Assembly (NCBI GenBank): GCA_036381495.1
Contig: DASVCS010000140.1
Location: 1-45,637 of the forward strand
Length of the DNA: 45,637 nt
Reading direction: 5' to 3'
From: DASVCS01 sp036381495
Lineage (GTDB): Bacteria > Gemmatimonadota > Gemmatimonadetes > Longimicrobiales > RSA9
The notes beneath the pieces were generated by a model. The model worked only from the letters and a program-made list of their open reading frames with translations. It ran no database searches and was not told where the DNA came from. Position numbers and translations under genes: made by a program. This document shows positions 17,096 to 25,338 of the stretch, in pieces (position 1 is the stretch's first letter; each line of letters begins with the position of its first letter).

Positions 17096-18631
17096 CTAGT
17101 TTCCGGAAGCCCACCAGACCTTTTGCAACATGCCTTCGAGCCCGGTCGGGATCCCGGTCGCCGCCACGTTGTCGCCGTTGTAGGCGATCTCTGCCGATGG
17201 CGTCCGCAGACGCTGCGGGATGCCGTCCACATACGCCGAATCCACGGGGATGATCGTCGGATAGCCGGTGCGGCGCCAGTCGTTCCACACCTCGATCCCG
17301 TGGAGGAAGTTGGCGATGTACTTCTGCGTCATGATCGCCTCGAGCGCGCCCTCATTGCCCAGCGAGGCGAGCGGCGGGAGCTGGTCGAGGTACGCCTGGA
17401 TCGCCGCCGGATCGACGCCCAGACTCTCCATGTGCGCGCGGATTCCTGCCTCGTAGGCCGGCTGCGCCGCGCCGCCCAGGATCAACTGCGCTTCCGCCTC
17501 GAGGAAATGCACCTCGGGCATGCCCACCCACACGTAGTCCGTACTGTCCACCGTGATGGCCGCGCCGATGTGCGAGAAGATGGAGTCGTTCCAGGCGATG
17601 TCCGGATAGTCCTCGTCGTCCGGATCGCACGATGCCGGGGCGACGGTGCACCGGTCGCTGTCATCGAAGAACGGATCTCCCGTGACCATCCGATCCGCGG
17701 CGGGGATGTGCCCGCGGAACGCGCCATCGTAGGCGGCCGGAGCGACCATGATCGGAAGACGCGGGTCGTTGAGCCCCTCGAGCAGATCAATGAACGGGGC
17801 CGCGATCACGTAACGCGTATTCCAGTCGGCGCCGTCGTAGTCGTAGAGCGGTTGCCGGTTGCCCTCGCCGCCGATGTAATCGAAGGCGACGCTCTCGGTG
17901 ATCCCGTTGGCCAGCTCGTCGAGCGCCTTCTGCGCCCGGTCGGTCGGGCTCTCGCCCGGCGCGTACGCCAGGCGCATGTGCAGCCGCGCCTGGACCGTAT
18001 GGGCCAACTGAACCCAGCGCGCCATGTCCCCGCCGAAGATGAGGTCGTTCTCGCCGGGCACGTTGTCGCCCGGCATCTGCATCTCCTCGATGGCCTCCGC
18101 GATCATCTGTTGCGCGGTCTGGTAGACGACCTGCTGGTCATCGTAGGCCGGATCGGGGTTGAGCGGATCCAAGGCCTCGGTGAACGGGATCGGCCCGAAC
18201 ATGTCGGAGAGCCGCGTGGCCGTCCACGCCAGCAGGAACTGGGCGAGGCCGTGGTAAGCCCAGTCCTCGTTGGCCTCCGCCACGTCCATGAGGTTCTTGG
18301 CCTCGATCATGACATCGTCGTAGGCCTCGGCCCACACGTCGTCGGTATCGATCGCCGTCACCTCGTACAGATCCGTCCGCGAATAGGGCCAGGGCTGGTT
18401 GTACGACCACTGTTGCATCCACAGCGACGTCCACCCCTCCGGGCTGTACAGCGGACTCCCGGTCCCCAGTTCGGTGAATTCGACGATGATGCCCGGGAGG
18501 ATCTGCGCCACGGGCACGGACTCGGGCGCATTGGGGTCATCGTTCACGTCCAGGAAGTTCTCGCAGCCGCCGGCGGCCAGCGCCAGTACGAGCGCGAGGC
18601 CGATCCCGGCACTCGCTCTATGGTTCCACAT
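17096..18631 (-). CDS. SusD-like outer-membrane lipoprotein 1 (SusD/RagB, SusD-like_2 type)
   Basis: The 511-residue protein has a lipobox LAAGGC (Cys23) followed by ENFLDVNDDPN, a common opening of SusD-like_2 proteins. It is largely helical, as expected for the TPR-based SusD fold, with features such as FLLAWTATRLSDMFGPIPFTEAL and the late motif FLHGIEVWNDWRRTGYP. SusD proteins bind oligosaccharides at the cell surface and hand them to the SusC channel. The start at 18631 was chosen because it begins the lipoprotein signal and has AAGGAG 12 nt upstream. It follows SusC 1 by 53 nt, so the pair is cotranscribed. Confidence 0.93.
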   Translation of the reverse strand: MWNHRASAGIGLALVLALAAGGCENFLDVNDDPNAPESVPVAQILPGIIVEFTELGTGSPLYSPEGWTSLWMQQWSYNQPWPYSRTDLYEVTAIDTDDVWAEAYDDVMIEAKNLMDVAEANEDWAYHGLAQFLLAWTATRLSDMFGPIPFTEALDPLNPDPAYDDQQVVYQTAQQMIAEAIEEMQMPGDNVPGENDLIFGGDMARWVQLAHTVQARLHMRLAYAPGESPTDRAQKALDELANGITESVAFDYIGGEGNRQPLYDYDGADWNTRYVIAAPFIDLLEGLNDPRLPIMVAPAAYDGAFRGHIPAADRMVTGDPFFDDSDRCTVAPASCDPDDEDYPDIAWNDSIFSHIGAAITVDSTDYVWVGMPEVHFLEAEAQLILGGAAQPAYEAGIRAHMESLGVDPAAIQAYLDQLPPLASLGNEGALEAIMTQKYIANFLHGIEVWNDWRRTGYPTIIPVDSAYVDGIPQRLRTPSAEIAYNGDNVAATGIPTGLEGMLQKVWWASGN

Positions 18632-18684
18632 TTCGGTACCCGACTCCTTCTTGGGTTCGTGTGACGAACGTGCGCGCCGGCGCA

Positions 18685-21600
18685 TCAGAAGTTGGCCCTC
18701 ATGCCGATGCTGAAGCTCCGCATCGGCGGCGGCAGGAAGAAATGGAACGCCGTGCCGCCGGCATTCGTGGACCCGAAATTGCTCCCCTCGGGATCGCCGT
18801 TGCTGTAGTCCGTCCAGATGTGCAGGTTGCTGCCCTGCCCGTAGATCTGCATCGAACTCAGACCCAGTCGGTTCACGAGCGACTGCGGCAGCGTGTACGA
18901 GAGCGACACCGATTGCAGACGGATGAAACTGCCGTCCTCGATGAAGTTCTCGTGATGGTTGTACGCGCCGTAACGCTGCCAGAACTCCCGGTCGCGGATC
19001 AGCACCTGGTCGTTCGGCTCGCCCGTGTCCGCGTTGATCCCCTTGAAGACGTACTCGTCGCCCCGGTGCGCGGTGAGCGAGGAACTGCCGTTGGCGATCG
19101 TGTAGTTGAGGTCGAAGTTCAGGATGTCACCGCCGTGCCGGCCCGTGAAGAGCGCCGTCAGGTTGACCGGGCCGTACTGGAAACCGGTATACACGCTCCC
19201 CAGCCAGTCCGGCTGCGAGTTGCCGATGACCTTGAGCTCATCGTCCCAGATCGGGTAGCCGGGCTCGGTGAGATCGCCGCTGACCGGATCGCGCGCCGTG
19301 CCGTCCTCCGCCGCGCTCGGACCGTAGATGAGGCGGTTCCCGTTTTCGTCCCGCGCGTAGCCGTACCCCCAGATCACGCCGTACGGCTCACCCTCCATGA
19401 TGCGGACCTGCGGCCACGAGTAGCCGGCGAGGAAGATCGACTCGACACCGGGCGCCAGACTCTCGACGGTCGAACGGTTCCGCGACCAGTTGAACTGGAG
19501 ATCCCAACGGAAGTTCGACGTCTGGATCGGCACCGTCTGGAGCGACACCTCGATGCCCTTGTTCCGCAACGAACCCGCGTTCCGCGTGATCTCGCCGTAC
19601 CCCGTCGCCGCCGAGGCCGGCACGTCGAAGATCTGGTCGTAACTCCGCCGGTCGTAGTACGACACGTTCAGCACGCCACGCCCGCTGAGCCCGCGGAGGT
19701 CGAGGCCCACCTCGTACTCCGTGGTGCTCTCCGGCTTCAGCGCCGGGTTGCCGAGGCCGTTGCTCTGCGCGAAGCCGAGCTGCCCCTTGTACGGCCACTC
19801 GACGCCGCCCGCCTCCCGGTACGTGGTCGCCAGCCGGTACGGCGGCGCATCATTACCCACCTTCGCCACCGAGAGCCGCAGCTTGCCGTACTGGAGCCAC
19901 GGGCTCCGCCAGCCGAGCGCATCCGTGAAGATGATCCCCAGACTCGCCGACGGATAGAAGTAGGCGTTGTTGTCCTTCGGCAGCGTCGAACTCCAGTCGT
20001 TGCGGCCCGTCAACGTCAGGAACGCCCAGTCCCGGTAGTCCGCCGTGATCTGGCTGTAGATGCCCACGAGGCGCGTCTTCCGCGTGAGTGTCCCGCGGGC
20101 GTATTCGTTCTCGAAGTTGCTGAGATTGTAGAGGTCGGGAATCGTGATGTTGTAGGCGTACGCCGCCAGGTCATCGTCCTGGTTCATGTTCACGTTCGCG
20201 CCCACGAGACCGCTCACGGTCACGCCACCCCCGACCGGCGTGCCGCTCAGACTCAGGATGAGGTCGTCGTTGAGCTGGAGGCGGCGTGCGCGACTCTGGA
20301 GCGTGCCGCCGGAATCCCTGCCCTCGGCGGTGCGCCACGGCCGCTCCCCCTGGCGTTCCTCCCGGATGTCGTTGTACGTGTCCATCCCGAGCCGGTTCTG
20401 GATCGAGAGGTTGGGCAGGATGTCGTAGCGGAGCGTCTGCGAGACGATCCAGCGCGCCGCGTTGCTATCGCGGAAATTGTTCTTGGCCAGCCATTCGAAA
20501 TGGGGATCGTTGTTCCCGAACATCACGGGCACGCCCTGACCGCACGTGTCGTCCGGGACCGGCTGCCCATCGCAGATCCACGCCGGGCGGATGTCCCGGT
20601 TCGCGGGGAAGCTGAGCACCAGCCGCCGGTTGGGGCTGTAGTAGCCCACGTTGTGCCATTCGTTCTGCGTGTGGGAGTACATGACCATGGTGGTCGACTG
20701 GAGCCGTTCCGTGAGCTGGAGCGCCACGTTGGCGTTGAGGTTCAGCCGGTCCAGCGCCGTTCCCGGATCGATCCCATCGTTCTTCACGAAGGAGGCGCCG
20801 AGGTTGTAGCTGCCGCCGCCGCTGATGCCGCCGTTCGCGTTGATGGACGTCTCCGTGAGCAAGCTGTTGCGGTAGTAGTCCTCCCTCGGGTCGACCATAC
20901 GGACCCGGCCCTCGTGGGCCAGGACCTCCGCCGACAGGCTGTCCTTGTGGGGACCCCAGTTCCAGTACGTGTCGGAATCTTCGATGGCCGCCTCTTCGCA
21001 CCACCCCCCCTGCTCGGCGGGGAGGGCGTTACAGAACCTGGGAATTCCCAGCGTATCGGTGTAGCCCGCCGTGTAGTTCGTCTGCTTGCCGTAGAAGAGC
21101 GGCTGCCCCACCTGCATCCGCGTGGACACCGTGAAGCGTGCGGACTGGCCCGGAGTCCCCTTCTTCGTCGTGACCACGATGGCGCCGGCGGCCGCGCGAG
21201 CGCCGTACAGCGCCGTGGCGGCCGCGCCCCGGAGCACCGAAATGGATTCGATGTTGTTCGGGTCCAGGTCCATGCCGCGGTTGCCGGCCTGACCCACGTC
21301 GAGCGCGCCGGTCCTCCCGCCCGCCGTGATCGGCAGTGTCCGCTGCGCATCCGTGTCCATGCTGATCGGCACCCCGTCGATCACCCAGAGCGGCTGCCCA
21401 TCCCCGGTGAACGAACCCTCACCACGGATCGTGATCCGCCGCGAGGCGCCGGGCATGCTGCTGGCCGTCGTGATCCGGACACCGGCGGACGTGCCCTTCA
21501 GCGCCTCGACCACGTTGATCGCGGGAGTCTGCTCCAGACGCTCGTTGTCCACGTTCTGGACCGCAAAGCCGAGACTCCGCTCCTCCCGCTCGATCCCGAG

Positions 21601-21957
21601 CGCCGTCACCACGATCCCCTCCACCTGGATCGCCTGCTGCTCCAGCCGGAAGTTCACCGTCACCGTCCCCCCCGCCGGGACCGTCACCACCTGCTCCACG
21701 TCCGCGTACCCCAGGTTCTGCGCCCGGACGGTCTGCTCCCCCGCCGCGACGTTCGGAATGAGAAACCTGCCCTGCGGATTCGACAGCGTCCCCTGGCCGG
21801 TCGCCGGAATGTGGATCTGCACTCCCGCCAGAGGTTGACCGGTACCGGCATCCACGACCGATCCCGTGATGGTGCCCGTGGCCTGCGCGGACGCCCCACC
21901 GGCCGTCCCCAATGCCAGTGCCACGACGGCGCTGATCCGACTCACCCACCTGGACAT
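18685..21957 (-). CDS. SusC-like TonB-dependent outer-membrane transporter 1
   Basis: The 1,090-residue protein has a signal peptide (residues 1-25, ending ASAQ), then a carboxypeptidase-regulatory-like beta domain (GTITGSVVDAGTGQPLAGVQI) and a plug. The plug begins near GIVVTALGIEREERSLGFAV and includes GQPLWVIDGVPI, NIESISVLRGAAATALYGARAAAGAIVV. A 22-strand-type barrel follows and ends with a terminal Phe (MRANF), as outer-membrane proteins usually do. It imports oligosaccharides or glycopeptides captured by SusD, driven by TonB. The ATG at 21957 has AAGGAGG 6 nt upstream. An operator with an embedded TATAAT lies about 145 bp upstream, so the pair shares regulation with the glycosidases. 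Confidence 0.95.
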   Translation of the reverse strand: MSRWVSRISAVVALALGTAGGASAQATGTITGSVVDAGTGQPLAGVQIHIPATGQGTLSNPQGRFLIPNVAAGEQTVRAQNLGYADVEQVVTVPAGGTVTVNFRLEQQAIQVEGIVVTALGIEREERSLGFAVQNVDNERLEQTPAINVVEALKGTSAGVRITTASSMPGASRRITIRGEGSFTGDGQPLWVIDGVPISMDTDAQRTLPITAGGRTGALDVGQAGNRGMDLDPNNIESISVLRGAAATALYGARAAAGAIVVTTKKGTPGQSARFTVSTRMQVGQPLFYGKQTNYTAGYTDTLGIPRFCNALPAEQGGWCEEAAIEDSDTYWNWGPHKDSLSAEVLAHEGRVRMVDPREDYYRNSLLTETSINANGGISGGGSYNLGASFVKNDGIDPGTALDRLNLNANVALQLTERLQSTTMVMYSHTQNEWHNVGYYSPNRRLVLSFPANRDIRPAWICDGQPVPDDTCGQGVPVMFGNNDPHFEWLAKNNFRDSNAARWIVSQTLRYDILPNLSIQNRLGMDTYNDIREERQGERPWRTAEGRDSGGTLQSRARRLQLNDDLILSLSGTPVGGGVTVSGLVGANVNMNQDDDLAAYAYNITIPDLYNLSNFENEYARGTLTRKTRLVGIYSQITADYRDWAFLTLTGRNDWSSTLPKDNNAYFYPSASLGIIFTDALGWRSPWLQYGKLRLSVAKVGNDAPPYRLATTYREAGGVEWPYKGQLGFAQSNGLGNPALKPESTTEYEVGLDLRGLSGRGVLNVSYYDRRSYDQIFDVPASAATGYGEITRNAGSLRNKGIEVSLQTVPIQTSNFRWDLQFNWSRNRSTVESLAPGVESIFLAGYSWPQVRIMEGEPYGVIWGYGYARDENGNRLIYGPSAAEDGTARDPVSGDLTEPGYPIWDDELKVIGNSQPDWLGSVYTGFQYGPVNLTALFTGRHGGDILNFDLNYTIANGSSSLTAHRGDEYVFKGINADTGEPNDQVLIRDREFWQRYGAYNHHENFIEDGSFIRLQSVSLSYTLPQSLVNRLGLSSMQIYGQGSNLHIWTDYSNGDPEGSNFGSTNAGGTAFHFFLPPPMRSFSIGMRANF

Positions 21958-22102
21958 CTCAGACCTCCTTCGACGAAGGAACTCGGCTCCACGGATCCCG
22001 GCGCAGCGGAACCGCGTACCCATGACCCGGCCGTTCTCGACCGGTGCGTCTGTTCCCCGCAGTGAAGCCACGCGGGGTGCATGAATGTGGGAATTGCCCC
22101 TA

Positions 22103-22118
22103 GGATAAATTATACGAC
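22103..22118 (-). promoter_or_regulatory. Operator variant overlapping a -10 box, upstream of SusC 1
   Basis: GGATAAATTATAC at 22103-22115 matches the window-wide palindrome with one asymmetric arm. In gene direction it reads GTCGTATAATTTATCC, in which TATAAT (22109-22114 on the minus strand) is a consensus -10 hexamer. The -35 region is weak, so an activator or another sigma factor may be needed. Confidence 0.55.
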
Positions 22119-22173
22119 TCGCTCGCGCAAGAACCTCCTTCACCAGACCCACGCCGAGGCATCGCGCCGCGCC

Positions 22174-23883
22174 TCAAGGATCACTCGGACAGCCCGGCAG
22201 CCGGAACGCGCCGATGCGGGTCGAGTAGGTCGGGGCGCCCTTCTTGTAGTAATCGCCGACGTACCAGATGGTGCAGTCGTCGACGGGGTCGACTGCGGTC
22301 TGGGAGTAGTCTTCCCAGCGCAGCGTGTTGTCCTGCGCGTCCTCGCCCTCGGCGAGGATGGCCTCGCGGAGGGTGAGGACGCCGAGCGGGTCGTCGGCGA
22401 GTCGGCCGGCGAAGCGCTGGCCGGCGAAGTGGGTCGGGCCGCCGAACGAGTAGCCGATGCCGATGTTGCCGGAGCGGTCGATGGCCGGGCTGGCCATCCA
22501 GCGGTAGTCGCCGTCCGGTGCGTAGGTGCCCTGCTGGCGGAGGTGGACGGTGCGGTCGTCGTCGATGGTGAACTCGTACCAGCGGACGCCGCCCGCGCCG
22601 GCATCGGTGGCGACGGAGTGGACCGCGACGATGGACTCGCGGCCGTCGATGTTACGATAGACGAGGCGCGCCATGATCTTGTCGCCCTGGGCGTCCAGGC
22701 GCCGGTCGGTTCCCGGCTGTGGCACGCAATTCGTGAGCTGGCCGTTGCAGAGGTAGTGATAGGGTGCGACGGGGATCTTCTCGGGGCCGGTGACGGCGGT
22801 GTTCGCCGGGTCCTCCCAGTCCACGTGGAACTGCCAGACGTAGATGCCGTCGTCGTCGAAGTCCTCCCGGAGTTGGGCGCCGCCGGTGGCCATCATGATG
22901 TTCGGCGCGCCGGTCGGCGGCGGCGTGCGCCCGTCGAGGTCCGCGTTGTTGAGGAAGTTGACGCCGTCGATGACCACGCACTGCTCCGTGGCCGGCTCGC
23001 CGGCGAGCATCCGCCGGCGGTCGACCACGCACGCGTGCTTCTGGATCACTTGGTCGCCGGTGCTGGTCGGGACGTAGTAACCGTCCGGCCAGACCGCCGG
23101 ACGCGGGTAGTCGGGGAAGAGCGGCCGCAGGAACTCGTAGCGGTAGTACGACCCCATGGGATCGGGGCTGGTGCTCACAGCGTAGCAAATCGAGTACGGC
23201 CCCGAACGCTCCGGCGGCCGTTCCCGCCGCCGTCCCCGCCGCCCGGCGGGCGCCTCCACATCGGAAGGCGGCGCGGGCGGCGGCACGTAGAGCCGCGCGG
23301 CCGGGCCCGGCTGACCCGCCACGCCCGGCGGGCTCAGGTACACCGAATCGCCCGCCACCCACGGACCGGGCTGGTCCGGCCGCTCCTCGTCGCGCCGGAA
23401 GATCGGCATCACGATCAGCCACCGGTCCGCCAACTGGTCGTAGCGCACCACGGCATCGCCGTTGTTGTGCGCCTCGCAGGTCCCGCCGAACCCCTTGAAG
23501 ACCGTGTTCGTCGGGACCGCGCCGTAGAGGACCCGCCCCGTCCGGTCGAACCGCTCGCCCTTCTTCGTGAAGATCGCCATCCGCGAGTTCACGATCTGGA
23601 CGATGTGGTTCGGCCCCACCGCCAGACTGTTGTCCGACGGGTTGCGCCCTATCGACGAGCCGTGCGGACCCTCGAAACCGTAACCGAGACCATCGAAGCT
23701 CGCCACCAGCGTCGCCGCCGGCCGCCGCCCCGCGGACGTCTGCTCGATCGCCGCGGCCGACGGAGGCACGCGCGCCGCCTTCTCCGCCGGCGCCTGGCTC
23801 CGCGCCGGAACCGGCCAGAGCAGGACGAAGCTCGCCGACGCGACAGCGGAAATGATCCGGAATCGGGGACTCAGGCGTCTCAT
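22174..23883 (-). CDS. Secreted protein of unknown function, probably beta-propeller
   Basis: The 569-residue protein begins with a signal peptide (MRRLSPRFRIISAVASASF, cleavage near ARSQ). The mature part is beta-rich with repeated short blade-like segments: NPSDNSLAVGPNHIVQIVN, VVRYDQLADRWLIV, DDDGIYVWQFHVDWEDP, DYRWMASPAIDRSGNIGIGYS and RWEDYSQTAVDPVDDCTIW. This resembles a family of large secreted proteins seen in soil bacteria, but I cannot name an activity. Several cysteines suggest a secreted, oxidised protein. A proline/arginine-rich insert lies around residues 200-240. The ATG at 23883 lacks a strong ribosome-binding site; the frame is open to 23940, but that would leave almost no leader after the promoter. 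It has the best promoter/operator of the window, which places it in the same regulon. Confidence 0.8.
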   Translation of the reverse strand: MRRLSPRFRIISAVASASFVLLWPVPARSQAPAEKAARVPPSAAAIEQTSAGRRPAATLVASFDGLGYGFEGPHGSSIGRNPSDNSLAVGPNHIVQIVNSRMAIFTKKGERFDRTGRVLYGAVPTNTVFKGFGGTCEAHNNGDAVVRYDQLADRWLIVMPIFRRDEERPDQPGPWVAGDSVYLSPPGVAGQPGPAARLYVPPPAPPSDVEAPAGRRGRRRERPPERSGPYSICYAVSTSPDPMGSYYRYEFLRPLFPDYPRPAVWPDGYYVPTSTGDQVIQKHACVVDRRRMLAGEPATEQCVVIDGVNFLNNADLDGRTPPPTGAPNIMMATGGAQLREDFDDDGIYVWQFHVDWEDPANTAVTGPEKIPVAPYHYLCNGQLTNCVPQPGTDRRLDAQGDKIMARLVYRNIDGRESIVAVHSVATDAGAGGVRWYEFTIDDDRTVHLRQQGTYAPDGDYRWMASPAIDRSGNIGIGYSFGGPTHFAGQRFAGRLADDPLGVLTLREAILAEGEDAQDNTLRWEDYSQTAVDPVDDCTIWYVGDYYKKGAPTYSTRIGAFRLPGCPSDP

Positions 23884-23947
23884 TGCATGCGGTCGCTGTG
23901 GAAGGATCGAGGGGGACCCGCCCGCACGTGCGGGGGCCACCCCTATC

Positions 23948-23963
23948 GGATATTATATACGAT
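23948..23963 (-). promoter_or_regulatory. Operator palindrome over the -10 box of the unknown secreted protein gene
   Basis: GGATATTATATACGAT at 23948-23963 is the same 16-mer that occurs inverted at 40885-40900. It covers the -10 hexamer of the promoter described next, which fits a repressor that blocks RNA polymerase. Confidence 0.7.
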
Positions 23964-23980
23964 GGCGCCCGGGGCCGCAA
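23952..23980 (-). promoter_or_regulatory. Sigma-70-like promoter of the unknown secreted protein gene
   Basis: On the minus strand TTGCGG (23975-23980) and the consensus TATAAT (23952-23957) are exactly 17 bp apart. The start codon is about 70 bp downstream. Confidence 0.65.
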
Positions 23981-24312
23981 ATCGACGCGACCGAACAGCG
24001 GACCGCCGGGGGGACTCGCCGCCGTGCCGGGCGCGGCCACGGCATGGCGCGCGGCTCGGCTGCAACGGCCAGGGCCCGCCGGTGCTGCGGGGCCGGGGGC
24101 CGCGCGCGGAGCAGGGGCACGCGCTGGCGGCGAACCGGTGGGACCGCGAGCCATCCGGGGACCCTCCGCCCGGGCATCGGGAAACCGCTGCACCACGCCG
24201 TGGCTTCCCAATTGCAGGAGGACCGTTCCGCGATCGAACTCGGATCCGCGCCTGGCCTCGCGCAGCGGCCCCCGCGCGGTTCGGACGATGACGACGTCAC
24301 AGGGGGGCTCTC

Positions 24313-25287
24313 ATGCCTGGATGTTCGATCTCCTTCGGGGAGCGCGTGGGCGGTCGGTGCGGCGCGCCGGGCCGCCGGCCGCGCGCCGCGGCGGCGACCC
24401 GTGCGGCGGCGCCGGGCCGCCGGTGCACACCTCCCCGGCCGTCATTGCTCGCGGTTGCGACGGTGCTCCTGGCCGCTGCGCCGCTCGCGGCGCAGCGGGA
24501 CTCGGCCGCGCTCCGCCTGCCGGTCGTCCGGGGCCGCCTCATCGACGCGGAAACGGGCCGAGCGGTCACGGAGGGGAGCGTCCGTCTCCTGTGGGGCGGC
24601 GACGTGGCGGTCTCGACGCTGAGTGGAGATGACGGGGCGTTCGTGCTCGTGGCCCCGCGGCCCGGTGCGTACCGGTTGCGCGTCGGAGCCCTGGGGTACG
24701 GGGTGGCGGACGAGCCGCTGCATCTGAGGGCCGGGGACACGGTGCGCATCGACGTCCGCCTGGGGATCAATGCCATCGAGCTGGACTCGCTGACGGCGAT
24801 AGCGCCGACGCCGACGCGCGGCGCGGGTCTGGCGGGGATGCAGAGCTTCTTCGAGCGCTACGCTCGTCTCTCCGGCTCGCCCTTCGCGGAGTTCATGACC
24901 CGCGACTCCCTCGCGCTCTGGGAGCAGCGGGTACAGAGCACGGGGCACATGCTGCAATGGACGACCAGGTCGGTGCAGCAAGTCGACCCGGTCTCGGGCG
25001 AGGTGACGCTGCGCGGTGGGTGCCGGCCGGCCTACTACCTCAACGGAACGCGCGTCTCGTACCTCATGGTCGAGCCGCTGACGCCCGAACTGCTCGAGGC
25101 CGTGGAGGTCTACGTGCGTCCGGCGATCCCGGCGGAGCTGTCGCAGGGTGCGCCCTGCGGCGTCATCTCCCTCTGGAGCCGCCGCTCGCCGCCGGACACG
25201 CCGCCCAAGAGCAGGGTCGCGAGGACGCTCGGCATCGTCGCGACCGCGCTCGGCATCGTCCTTCTCGTGACGGGGACCATCCAGTAG
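24313..25287 (+). CDS. Secreted carboxypeptidase-regulatory / plug-like protein
   Basis: The 324-residue protein has a long basic N-terminus before a hydrophobic signal (SLLAVATVLLAAAPLAAQ, near residues 44-61). A carboxypeptidase-regulatory-like beta domain follows (VRGRLIDAETGRAVTEGSVRL, about 71-150), as found at the N-terminus of SusC proteins. A helical linker comes next, then a plug-like ending: RPAYYLNGTRVSYL, ELLEAVEVYVRPAIPAEL, CGVISLWSRR. The last 20 residues form a hydrophobic segment (TLGIVATALGIVLLVTGTIQ). It therefore looks like the front half of a TonB receptor without a barrel. AGGGGGG lies about 7 nt before the ATG at 24313, but an internal start nearer the signal peptide is possible. 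Function unknown. Confidence 0.75.
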   Translation: MPGCSISFGERVGGRCGAPGRRPRAAAATRAAAPGRRCTPPRPSLLAVATVLLAAAPLAAQRDSAALRLPVVRGRLIDAETGRAVTEGSVRLLWGGDVAVSTLSGDDGAFVLVAPRPGAYRLRVGALGYGVADEPLHLRAGDTVRIDVRLGINAIELDSLTAIAPTPTRGAGLAGMQSFFERYARLSGSPFAEFMTRDSLALWEQRVQSTGHMLQWTTRSVQQVDPVSGEVTLRGGCRPAYYLNGTRVSYLMVEPLTPELLEAVEVYVRPAIPAELSQGAPCGVISLWSRRSPPDTPPKSRVARTLGIVATALGIVLLVTGTIQ

Positions 25288-25338
25288 GGCGGGGCGGGGG
25301 AGCGGCGCTCCGTTCCCGGCGGCTCTCCGTTCCCGCGC

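Larger units (their letters stand above)
23884..24312. other. Divergent intergenic region
   Basis: 429 bases separate the unknown secreted protein gene (minus) from the plug-like gene (plus). The left end holds a sigma-70-like promoter with an operator. I see no clear promoter for the plus-strand gene and no supported small gene; long frames across this stretch lack ribosome-binding sites. Confidence 0.5.

Noticed and set aside
18661..22065. Long plus-strand frame opposite SusC 1
   Set aside because: Same compositional artefact; SusC on the other strand has signal peptide, plug and terminal Phe.
25288..25338. Short duplicated CTCCGTTCCCG segment between convergent genes
   Set aside because: Two copies of an 11-bp word in a GC-rich 50-bp gap do not form a clear hairpin, and no function can be argued.
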